From IMG/VR virus record IMGVR_UViG_3300032241_002567, positions 1 to 64,000 of that record: a DNA stretch of 64,000 nt. The stretch is one strand, 5' to 3'. Positions 49,016 to 56,217 of the stretch are shown one piece after another (the stretch's first letter is position 1; every line of letters starts with the position of its first letter). This DNA is from a virus. The notes beneath the pieces were generated by a model. The model saw only the letters and a program-made list of their open reading frames with translations, ran no database searches and had not been told where the DNA came from. The position numbers and the translations under genes were made by a program.

Positions 49016-49796
49016 CGTCTTCGTCAAATGTTTGTTCGAAGGACAGCATTAAATTAGATATATTGTCCTTTACTAAAATAAATGTTTCAAACATATAAAA
49101 ATCAATCATATCCATGTCATCATTTATGTTTGATAAATATTTCTTATTGAATACTATATTTTGATTAATAGACGAATCAATTTCTCCAAGTTGCAATTCC
49201 CATTTAGAAGTTTCATTGGCTGCTATTTTGCCGTTATCAATTTCAATGGAAAGTATTTTGTCCTCTGAATCAATAGCACATAATTTCTTTATATCGTAAA
49301 AATCCTTTTTACTTATTTGGAAATTATAAATAGAATTATCTATATCTGTCCTTGCTTCTATTAAATCAGAATTAAGATCTTTTATATTAGATTCTTCGCC
49401 ACCAATACAATTAATCTTTAATTTACCGTTTGTAAATTGTGCTGAACGAATTTGCATAACTCCTTTATTTTCATGGTGAGGTTTATAAATAATGTCCATT
49501 TTAACCTGTGTATCTATATCAAAAAATTTTAATGATTTAATAAGTTTTGGAGCATTAACTATTATAAAATCATACATTTCTTCTTGCTCAAAGTTATCGA
49601 AATAATTTGTGGTTGGGAGAATATATGATTTCAAAGCCAAAACAGCTGAATCGTTGGCTTTCATGGAATACATAAGCACTTTATCAGATTCTATTTTCAG
49701 TTTTACAACTTCATTTATATTTGATAAGTCTTGTATTTTAGTAATAAAATCAGGGAAATAACGCTTATTTAAGTTGATTGATAATTTTTTGCTCAT
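49008..49796 (-). CDS. Sliding clamp (gp45/PCNA-like) candidate
   Basis: The 262-aa protein has the fold pattern of DNA clamps: an opening helix-strand unit (FPDFITKIQDLSNINEVVKLKI), ESDKVLMYSMKANDSAVLALKSYI, and paired strands with a linker near residue 130, then a second half with YNFQISKKDFYDIKKL and KILSIEIDNGKIAAN. The acidic C-terminus EQTFDEDDE is usual for clamps. It is near T4 gp45 in length (228 aa). It sits upstream of the capsid-fragment array and downstream of the UvsY-like gene, with the polymerase piece ~3.5 kb further on, a T4-like grouping of replication genes. Confidence 0.68.
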   Translation of the reverse strand: MSKKLSINLNKRYFPDFITKIQDLSNINEVVKLKIESDKVLMYSMKANDSAVLALKSYILPTTNYFDNFEQEEMYDFIIVNAPKLIKSLKFFDIDTQVKMDIIYKPHHENKGVMQIRSAQFTNGKLKINCIGGEESNIKDLNSDLIEARTDIDNSIYNFQISKKDFYDIKKLCAIDSEDKILSIEIDNGKIAANETSKWELQLGEIDSSINQNIVFNKKYLSNINDDMDMIDFYMFETFILVKDNISNLMLSFEQTFDEDDE

Positions 49797-49828
49797 ACAA
49801 CATGTATTATTAAGTAATAAGAAGTTTA

Positions 49829-50344
49829 TTAGTTTTTAGATAAAAAATTATATAATTCAATAGTATTCTTTACTTGATAACCTACGTCAGATAATAATTT
49901 TACTAAAGATCTTAAATGTTCGATATGTGTTTCTATAATCTCTGTTGCTCTTTTTGCTTCAACCAAATGTCCTTCAATAATAGCCGTCATTTGACCGCCA
50001 CTAACTTTTCCATTAACATTTAATGGAACTTTTCCAAGTGCATACCAAACAATTTTATCTTGCTCTTGTCTTTTGAATTTAACTTTTTCTTTTGAAAGTT
50101 GATTAAGATAAAAAGCAATTTCATTTTGTAATCTTTCTCTATGCACCAAAGCATCAACCTGTAAATCAACTATTTTCTGTGCATTTTCGGCGTTATATTG
50201 TAATTTGGCAATTTCTAAAACTGGATGTATATCTTTTGTCCATTCATCTCTTTTTCCTTTAAAGAATTCTTCCATTCTATTATTAGACTCTTCTTTTTTG
50301 GCAATTGCTTCTAATTCTTCCTTTTCGTATAAACTAAATGTCAT
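49829..50344 (-). CDS. UvsY-like recombination mediator candidate (171 aa)
   Basis: The protein is helical. Residues ~35-165 follow the UvsY plan: a helix with LEIAKLQYNAENAQKIVDLQ, RERLQNEIAFYLNQL, a basic middle KFKRQEQ, then a helix ending LVKLLSDVGYQVKNTIELYNF. T4 UvsY has a similar close (a helix, then G-F-A-I-K-x-x-x-D-x-x-x-F). UvsY loads the UvsX recombinase on single-stranded DNA. UvsX is not in the window. It lies beside the clamp gene. Confidence 0.55.
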   Translation of the reverse strand: MTFSLYEKEELEAIAKKEESNNRMEEFFKGKRDEWTKDIHPVLEIAKLQYNAENAQKIVDLQVDALVHRERLQNEIAFYLNQLSKEKVKFKRQEQDKIVWYALGKVPLNVNGKVSGGQMTAIIEGHLVEAKRATEIIETHIEHLRSLVKLLSDVGYQVKNTIELYNFLSKN

Positions 50345-50399
50345 GAAATTTTTTGTTTTTATATATCTAAATTATTCTTTTGTTTTTATATATAACAAT

Positions 50400-50866
50400 A
50401 TGAATTATTTATTAAAATATATTTTGTTTGAAAGAAATAAAAATGATAATATATTATACCATGGAAGTCTTAAAAAATATGATATTTTAAAACCATTTAA
50501 ATCATCATTGATAAATGATGAACAGTTGTTTTTGCTACTAATAAAAAATGGATTGCGTTATGTTTTATAATAAAATTCAAAGATTCTGATATAGAAGTTG
50601 GATTTATAAATGATACTCCATATATAATGGAATTAAAAAAGAATGCTTTTGATATTTTTAAAACAAAAGGGTTTATACATAAAGTTAATAAAAAAGGATT
50701 TAAAAGTAATAAAAATTTAGGATTAAAAGGAACTGAATTTATAAATAAATCACAAGTGAAAGTTATAGATTCAGAAGAAATTGATGATGTTTATATGGCT
50801 CTTAAAAATACAGAAGTGTTTTTAATACCTTACGATATATCTCTAATAATAAAAGAAAAAAATTAG
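50400..50866 (+). pseudogene. Frameshifted ART-like gene (YHGS type)
   Basis: The first frame from ATG 50400 reads MNYLLKYILFERNKNDNILYHGSLKKYDILKPF in parts and then runs to an early stop. Stepping back one base at about 50521-50523 (GATGAACAG, where one A seems lost) joins it to a frame that gives TVVFATNKKWIALCF and continues to 50866 (ending SLIIKEKN). The repaired protein of ~155 aa has YHGS...VFAT, the start of ADP-ribosyltransferase-like folds in phages. Its N-terminus is again of the MKYL...E kind. It is inactive by one base, unless frameshifting happens or the read is wrong. Confidence 0.7.
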
Positions 50867-51600
50867 TGTTTATCTATAAATTTTAATTCTATATTACCTT
50901 CTAAATCTTCAATTATATAAGAGCATGATTCTACGAAATCTCCTGTATTATAATACTCACCAAGTATTATTTCTGGGCTATGTGTATGTCCTATCATTAT
51001 AGAATCACAACTTTTGTTTTTTACAAGTTCCATAGATGCTTTTTTATATTCAGTTAAGAATTTTATTATATTTTTAACTTTCTTTTTTATATAAGCAGAA
51101 AAACTCCAATAATTTAATCCTAATAATTTTCTTATTTTATTATATACCCAATTTATTTTCATAGACAACTCATAACCTAGATCGCCTATTAAATAAAGTA
51201 ATTTATGCGTGGCTACAAAACCATCAAAACAATCTCCATGAACCAATAATATTTTTTCATTTTTAATTGAGGTGTAAATACATTCATCACATATTAAAAT
51301 ATTTCCAAGATTTATATTTCCTTCCTTTATTAAATCTCTAATGTAGTAATCATGATTGCCTATCAATAGTGTTATTTGAACTCCATTTCTACTATATTTA
51401 AGAACTTTTTGTATAACAGTAGAGTGATCTTGATTCCAATAAAATTTTCTTTTTAAAGAAGTAAGATCCAAAAAATCACCTATAATAAATAATTTTTTAA
51501 ATTCATATTGCTTAAAAACTTCTAATAATTTATCAGCTTGTGAATTTTTGTTACCCAGATGTATATCGCTAATGAATAAACTTTCTATTTTAATTTTCAT
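50863..51600 (-). CDS. Calcineurin-like phosphoesterase, LpxH-type
   Basis: All metal motifs are there: SDIHLG (11-16), GDFLD (41-45), GNHD (81-84), VHGD (120-123) and GHTHSP (~205-210). The middle insert (LLYLIGDLGYELSMKINWVYNKIRKLLG) is helical and amphipathic as in UDP-2,3-diacylglucosamine pyrophosphatases, which work at the membrane in lipid A synthesis. The length of 245 aa is typical. With the glycosyltransferase at 51887-52843 it forms a pair that I recall as neighbours in Bacteroidetes genomes. It may alter host envelope lipids, possibly against other phages. Confidence 0.85.
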   Translation of the reverse strand: MKIKIESLFISDIHLGNKNSQADKLLEVFKQYEFKKLFIIGDFLDLTSLKRKFYWNQDHSTVIQKVLKYSRNGVQITLLIGNHDYYIRDLIKEGNINLGNILICDECIYTSIKNEKILLVHGDCFDGFVATHKLLYLIGDLGYELSMKINWVYNKIRKLLGLNYWSFSAYIKKKVKNIIKFLTEYKKASMELVKNKSCDSIMIGHTHSPEIILGEYYNTGDFVESCSYIIEDLEGNIELKFIDKH

Positions 51601-51838
51601 ATTTCCATTTTCTTTTTAATACTGGTAAAGATTTTTCATCTATAAACTTATTTAAATAATCAAATATGGTGTTACCACAAATAGTTAAACTAGCATATCC
51701 TCTATTATTAATTCTTACTTTGGTTCTTACTTTCTTTATTAAATTTATTTTATTTAATATTAAATTTAAAAAATCAAACCATGAACTATGTATAAAATTA
51801 TAATCACTCGAAATAAATAAAGTTTTGATTTTTTGCAT
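51590..51838 (-). CDS. Homing-endonuclease-like remnant (82 aa)
   Basis: The start MQKIKTLFISSDYNFIHS at 51838 is taken because earlier codons would overlap the divergent glycosyltransferase. The C-terminal part, RTKVRINNRGYASLTICGNT...FIDEKSLPVLKRKWKYEN, is like the end of LAGLIDADG-type phage endonucleases (the G-Y-A strand, then L-x-R-K-W-K). The catalytic acidic helix is missing or changed, so it is probably a remnant. It overlaps the LpxH-like gene by 11 bp and sits within the gene pair. Confidence 0.5.
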   Translation of the reverse strand: MQKIKTLFISSDYNFIHSSWFDFLNLILNKINLIKKVRTKVRINNRGYASLTICGNTIFDYLNKFIDEKSLPVLKRKWKYEN

Positions 51839-51886
51839 AGAGGACTTTTTATTATCTAATATATATAAATAATAAAGTTTCCAATT

Positions 51887-52843
51887 ATGAAAATTCTTTA
51901 CGGTATACAATGCACAGGCAATGGACACTTAACTAGATCAATTAAAATTATCAATAAATTGAATCTGTTAGGACATAAAGTAGATATTCTTTTGTCTGGA
52001 AAAAATTTCGAATTAGAATTTCCATTTCCTGTTAAATATCGTTTTAAAGGTTTTACTTTTTATAACACTAAAAGTGGTGGTATAGATTATTTAAAAACTA
52101 TTCTATCATTTGATTTAATTGATTTTATTAAACATATTAAATTAGATTTGAAAAATTATGATAAAGTTATAACTGATTTCGAACCAATTACAGCATGGGC
52201 TTGTAAATTACAAGAAAAATCTTGTTATGGTATATCTAATCAATATTCTTTTATTAGTAAAAAGACGCCAAGAAATGGTAAAGATTTATTAGGGGAAACT
52301 ATTTTAAAATGGATGGCACCTGTTGAAACTCCAATAGGATTGCATTATAAAAAATATGATAATTTTATACATAAACCTATTATTAATGATGAGATAATTG
52401 AAATAAAACCAGTAGATGCTGGACATTATACTGTTTATTTACCTTCTTATAGTTTAGTTAAAACAATTGAGGAATTAACATGTTATAATAATAAATTTCA
52501 AATTTTTCACTCTGATATAAAAACAGTATATCGTTTTAAAAATTGCATAATTTATCCAATTGATCACAAAACTTTTGTAGATAGTTTTAGAAATTCACAC
52601 GGTGTAATTACTAATGCTGGATTTCAAACTTCCTCAGAAGCACTTTATATGGGTAAAAAATTAATGGTTATTCCAGTAAAAGGACAATATGAGCAAGAAT
52701 GTAATGCCAAAGCGTTAAGTGATATGGGTATAATAACTGGCAAATTAGAAGATGTAGAATTATTTTTACAATCCGATAAAATTATATTTGATAAATGGAA
52801 CGATCCAACTAATCAAATATTAGAAATTATACTTTCCTCATAA
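51887..52843 (+). CDS. MurG/GT28-like glycosyltransferase
   Basis: The 318-aa protein has a GT-B plan: GIQCTGNGHLTRSIK (6-20), the glycine-rich phosphate loop with GxGHxxR; and NAGFQTSSEALYMGKKLMVIPVKGQYEQ (~243-270), the nucleotide-sugar site with the acceptor-side Glu. The family includes MurG-like lipid glycosyltransferases. It is next to the LpxH-like phosphoesterase, which suggests a common role in modifying a lipid-linked sugar of the host envelope. The start is in a divergent gap of ~48 bp. Confidence 0.82.
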   Translation: MKILYGIQCTGNGHLTRSIKIINKLNLLGHKVDILLSGKNFELEFPFPVKYRFKGFTFYNTKSGGIDYLKTILSFDLIDFIKHIKLDLKNYDKVITDFEPITAWACKLQEKSCYGISNQYSFISKKTPRNGKDLLGETILKWMAPVETPIGLHYKKYDNFIHKPIINDEIIEIKPVDAGHYTVYLPSYSLVKTIEELTCYNNKFQIFHSDIKTVYRFKNCIIYPIDHKTFVDSFRNSHGVITNAGFQTSSEALYMGKKLMVIPVKGQYEQECNAKALSDMGIITGKLEDVELFLQSDKIIFDKWNDPTNQILEIILSS

Positions 52844-53759
52844 AAGTATAAAGTTTAAAGATTTTATTTCCTTTTACTATAGAAGAATCTTCGGCAACTT
52901 TTTTTAAATCTTTGCCTGTAATAGTTTGTAAAACTTTAAATTGTCCAACATTTTCAACATTAACTTGATTTCCTTTTTCTCCTTCTGTTCCAAGAATAGC
53001 AATGTAATTTTCACCATAAATAGATTTTAAGAAAGTAATTCTCAAATTAGCAGCATTTTGTTCGTTTTTAATATACTGATTTTCATAAGGTTCATCTAAA
53101 TTAAGTTCAGTATTGGTATTAATAACTTTAATTTTAGTAGGTTGTGTTTTAACTTCTGGTTGAAGTTGAATATCGGTTCTACTTTGTATTTCTTCTGCTT
53201 TTAAAAGAGTTTCTTGATTTCTTCTAATTTCATTAAAGTCGGCACGAGCAATAATTCCACCACGCATTCCTTTATCATACATATTATAACCTGCTGGTGG
53301 TAATCTATAAAATGAGCCAGTAAATATAATAGATTTAATCCTATCATATCTAAACATTCTCCAAATTTTTTCAATATTTCTATTATTTGAAACAGACCAA
53401 CCTTTTAAGTGATATCCTCTAATTAATAATTTACCAACTGATGAGCGACCAAAAACCATAGGATAAATAACTCTTTCGTGTCCTACCGTATGGTCATCTT
53501 TGGCTCCTTTATAAGTAATTAAAAAAATCATACCATATTTAATAGCTTTAATAATTAAATCTTCTGTTGGAGCAATAGGTTTATTTATGGGTATATTTTG
53601 GAAACCTTCAACATTACCTAATGAAAAACGAGGAGCACTAGCTCCACCAGACGGTATGTATTCATTATCTTCGAAAACGAAATATTTTGGTTTTAATACA
53701 AATTCAACTGATTCAGAATTTTCATGAAGAAGAATATTGGATAATTTTTCTAATATCAT
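52827..53759 (-). CDS. WYL-like domain protein (310 aa)
   Basis: Residues ~65-165 resemble the WYL fold: IIKAIKYGMIFLITYKG, then ERVIYPMVFGRSSVGKLLIRGYHLKGWS and RMFRYDRIKSIIFTGSFYRLP, matching the 'I-x-Y-x-G...P...L-x-G-Y...R-x-D-R-I' order. WYL domains bind nucleic acid or nucleotides and control defence genes and helicases; no HTH is present here. The second half is charged and probably helical. It overlaps the convergent glycosyltransferase by 17 bp. A divergent pair of box motifs precedes it. Confidence 0.6.
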   Translation of the reverse strand: MILEKLSNILLHENSESVEFVLKPKYFVFEDNEYIPSGGASAPRFSLGNVEGFQNIPINKPIAPTEDLIIKAIKYGMIFLITYKGAKDDHTVGHERVIYPMVFGRSSVGKLLIRGYHLKGWSVSNNRNIEKIWRMFRYDRIKSIIFTGSFYRLPPAGYNMYDKGMRGGIIARADFNEIRRNQETLLKAEEIQSRTDIQLQPEVKTQPTKIKVINTNTELNLDEPYENQYIKNEQNAANLRITFLKSIYGENYIAILGTEGEKGNQVNVENVGQFKVLQTITGKDLKKVAEDSSIVKGNKIFKLYTFMRKV

Positions 53760-53762
53760 AGA

Positions 53763-53774
53763 TTATATATTAAA
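53763..53774 (-). promoter_or_regulatory. Leftward TTTAATATATAA box before the WYL-like gene
   Basis: Reading leftward TTTAATATATAA ends 3 bp before the ATG at 53759. With the rightward copy at 53783-53794 it forms a compact divergent pair inside 39 bp. Confidence 0.5.
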
Positions 53775-53782
53775 AAATAAGA

Positions 53783-53794
53783 TTTAATATATAG
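53783..53794 (+). promoter_or_regulatory. Rightward TTTAATATATAG box
   Basis: TTTAATATATAG ends 4 bp before the ATG at 53799. It is the partner of the leftward box in the same short gap. Confidence 0.5.
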
Positions 53795-53798
53795 TAAT

Positions 53799-54563
53799 AT
53801 GAAAAAGAAAATTTCTAATTCACAAGAATTGAATCATTATTATAATTTGGTTAATACTAAATTAAAAAAATATTCAGAAATGGATATTTCTCCTGAAAGT
53901 ATTGCTAAATATTTAGCACCTGGAACACAAAATTTTAATAATTTTATTAGCGAAGATGATGATTTAAAAGATGTAGATGGTATTGAAGTTGTATTGAAAG
54001 ATATAATACAAGATACTTATGCTGCCTTTAAAGATGGTTTATTTAAAAAGATTCAAAAAGGTTATGTTAAAAAATTTGAAAATTATGCTATAAATGAAAA
54101 TATTTTCAATTTTGAAACTAATGAAGAAGATGTTAAACATCACCAAAAAGCTTTAGCAGATATTTATAAGACTAGTTTATCTTATATAGATATAATTAGA
54201 AAGGATATACATTTATATTATGTAAATGATGAAGGTATAATAAGAAATGTTATGGTATTTACACAAGAAGAATTAGATAAGGTAAAAGAGAATATATTAA
54301 AAGAGTTAGTAAATAGCACTAAAAATAAGTATTATCTTTTTAATGATATACATGCGATTGGATTTGAAATTAATAAAAAAATTAAGATTGAAGATATTTT
54401 AAATTATGATAAATTAAAAGGACTTTTAAATAAAGAAATTACCGAAGATGATGTAGTCGAAACAATTGCGGCTAATTATGGTGGTTTAAATTTAGAAGTT
54501 AAATCTCATAAAAAAACTAATCTTAATTCAAAAAACTATTATTTATTTGAGGTAGATGCATGA
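53799..54563 (+). CDS. Hypothetical protein (254 aa)
   Basis: The sequence is not recognised. It is acidic, rich in Lys/Asp/Asn and mostly helical, with SPESIAKYLAPGTQNFNNFIS near the start and a repeated long-helix pattern. No motif or membrane part is seen. Its TGA stop is followed one base later by the ATG of the zinc-ribbon gene, so the two are probably co-translated. Confidence 0.6.
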   Translation: MKKKISNSQELNHYYNLVNTKLKKYSEMDISPESIAKYLAPGTQNFNNFISEDDDLKDVDGIEVVLKDIIQDTYAAFKDGLFKKIQKGYVKKFENYAINENIFNFETNEEDVKHHQKALADIYKTSLSYIDIIRKDIHLYYVNDEGIIRNVMVFTQEELDKVKENILKELVNSTKNKYYLFNDIHAIGFEINKKIKIEDILNYDKLKGLLNKEITEDDVVETIAANYGGLNLEVKSHKKTNLNSKNYYLFEVDA

Positions 54564-54564
54564 T

Positions 54565-54888
54565 ATGAAATATTTATCAATTTTTGAATTGTATAATCCG
54601 TGGTATGTTCCGTTAGAAAAATGCGAAACAGGTAAAATATGTTATCCTGATAAAAAAACGGCAGAAACTCAAAAGAATTTACTAAATAAAAATATAGAAA
54701 ATAAATCCAAAATGTATAAAAGATTAGGTGGATTTATTAAAAATGTGTATCTATGTAAAATGTGTGGCAATTGGCACTTAACTACAACTTCTGAAGAAGA
54801 AATGATGCAAACAAGAATAGCAGCATTACATCATCAACCCTTAAAACATTTACAAAGTTTTCAAAAATATATGAAACATGAAGATTAA
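54565..54888 (+). CDS. Zinc-ribbon protein with MKYLSIFE tag (107 aa)
   Basis: The start at 54565 is chosen over an ATG nine bases earlier because it gives MKYLSIFELYNPW, in line with the shared N-terminal tag, and lies just after the upstream stop. The body has KCETGKICYP (about 16-25) and YLCKMCGNWHLT (about 62-73), two pairs of Cys plus His that could bind one zinc. Small proteins of the form 'C-x-x-C-G-x-W-H-L-T' are common in phages and actinobacteria and have no known function. Confidence 0.62.
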   Translation: MKYLSIFELYNPWYVPLEKCETGKICYPDKKTAETQKNLLNKNIENKSKMYKRLGGFIKNVYLCKMCGNWHLTTTSEEEMMQTRIAALHHQPLKHLQSFQKYMKHED

Positions 54889-55121
54889 TAGTTAAAATAA
54901 GTATTTTCATGATCTAAAATTTTAGTTTTAAAATCAATTAAAACCTGGCATTTTTCATATTCTTCTAAATCTTCGAAATATAAAACCATATTATCTATAA
55001 TTTTAATATTATATGGTTTTTTATTTATGTCTAAAAATTTACCAGATTTAATTCTTTTAAAGTTACTTTCCATTTGAAAATTGAATGCAGAATCAACAAG
55101 TTTATCTATAAGTTTTTTCAT
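54885..55121 (-). CDS. Hypothetical protein (78 aa)
   Basis: No family is recognised. The sequence is basic at the N-terminus (KKLIDKLVDSAFNFQMESNFKRIKSG) and then has short strands ending in HENTYFNY. It overlaps the zinc-ribbon gene's last codons tail to tail. Confidence 0.5.
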   Translation of the reverse strand: MKKLIDKLVDSAFNFQMESNFKRIKSGKFLDINKKPYNIKIIDNMVLYFEDLEEYEKCQVLIDFKTKILDHENTYFNY

Positions 55122-55176
55122 TTGTTATAATTTTGTTAAAGATACGAAAAATTATATTTAAAAAAGAATATGTTTT

Positions 55177-55189
55177 TTTAATATATAAA
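55177..55189 (+). promoter_or_regulatory. TTTAATATATAAA box before the tail fibre block
   Basis: An exact TTTAATATATAAA copy ends 13 bp before the ATG at 55203, at the head of the long rightward fibre operon. Confidence 0.55.
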
Positions 55190-55202
55190 AATAAAACCAT
55201 TT

Positions 55203-56207
55203 ATGTCAACATACGGTGTAACAGGCTCATTAACTTATTCTGTCAGCTATCCTAGTTTAGATGCCATGATGACTGATTTAAAAGATAATAGTAGTGGTGC
55301 CATACAAGCCATTCAATTAAGAAATTCTGTTTTGACATTATGGGATATGTCTGGTAGTGGCTCTGCATCGTCAAATTCTATTTTTTATGGTAGTAATACT
55401 GCTAGCACAATTGCAATAGGTGGATTACCAGTTGGAACTTCTTTTAATCCTGCTATATCATTTCAACAACTATTTGATTCAATGTTTCATCCATATGTTG
55501 CACCAATTATATCTTCTTTAAGTTTAGGCAATTCTATTAGTGGACCTTGGTATAATCAATTATATTTGGAAAATGGAACTTCTTTGTCAAATAATATTTA
55601 TATTAATTGGAATATAATTCAAGGTAGTATTTTATTATCCTCTGTAATTAATAGTATTAAACAAACAGGTAATCCTTATTTCAGATATAATGGTAATGCT
55701 ACACAGTATTATAATGTTTTAGCAACACAAAGTGGTATAATTATTGTTGGTTCGCAATCTAATTCTACTCAATATATAAATTTAATTGTGAATGATGGCT
55801 TAAATTCGATAACAGCAACCGTAAGTGTTACCTTTTTAAATAAATTTTATTGGGGAAATTTTGCTACTAATCCAGCAACTTATAGTTGGAGTAATTCTGA
55901 TATTTCAAATCTTAATGGAGCAAGCGTTAGTTTGCCCGATATTTATGGTGTTTATAATAGTGGAAATATACTTACTAATACAAAAACCCAAACTTTAAAT
56001 GGAATAAATGGTTCTGGAAATTATTTAGTTTTTGCTTTTCCAAATTCATTTGGTACGCCTGTTTTTGTTACTAATGGCTTGGTAAATACAGCCTTTGGTT
56101 TTGCATCCGTTGTTTATACGAATACACATGGTGTAACACAATCATATAGTATTTGGTATTCAAATACTGTACAAAATTCGCCAATTACCTATTTTCAAAT
56201 AAATTAA
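55203..56207 (+). CDS. Tail fibre/adhesin protein with SFQQLFDSMFHPYVAP motif (334 aa)
   Basis: The protein is Ser/Asn/Gly/Thr rich and strand-forming. Residues ~75-105 hold GTSFNPAISFQQLFDSMFHPYVAP, then immunoglobulin-like strands (IISSLSLGNS...LVNDGLNSITATVSVTF), and a third domain with WGNFATN. The same motif and layout occur in the 447-aa protein at 59089-60432 (FNNVTSNAIFDMLLYPALQP), so the two are paralogs. They probably build the distal tail fibre or the baseplate-fibre link. The first gene of the fibre operon, it is followed 10 bp later by the 939-aa gene. Confidence 0.65.
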   Translation: MSTYGVTGSLTYSVSYPSLDAMMTDLKDNSSGAIQAIQLRNSVLTLWDMSGSGSASSNSIFYGSNTASTIAIGGLPVGTSFNPAISFQQLFDSMFHPYVAPIISSLSLGNSISGPWYNQLYLENGTSLSNNIYINWNIIQGSILLSSVINSIKQTGNPYFRYNGNATQYYNVLATQSGIIIVGSQSNSTQYINLIVNDGLNSITATVSVTFLNKFYWGNFATNPATYSWSNSDISNLNGASVSLPDIYGVYNSGNILTNTKTQTLNGINGSGNYLVFAFPNSFGTPVFVTNGLVNTAFGFASVVYTNTHGVTQSYSIWYSNTVQNSPITYFQIN

Positions 56208-56217
56208 ATAAATTAAT

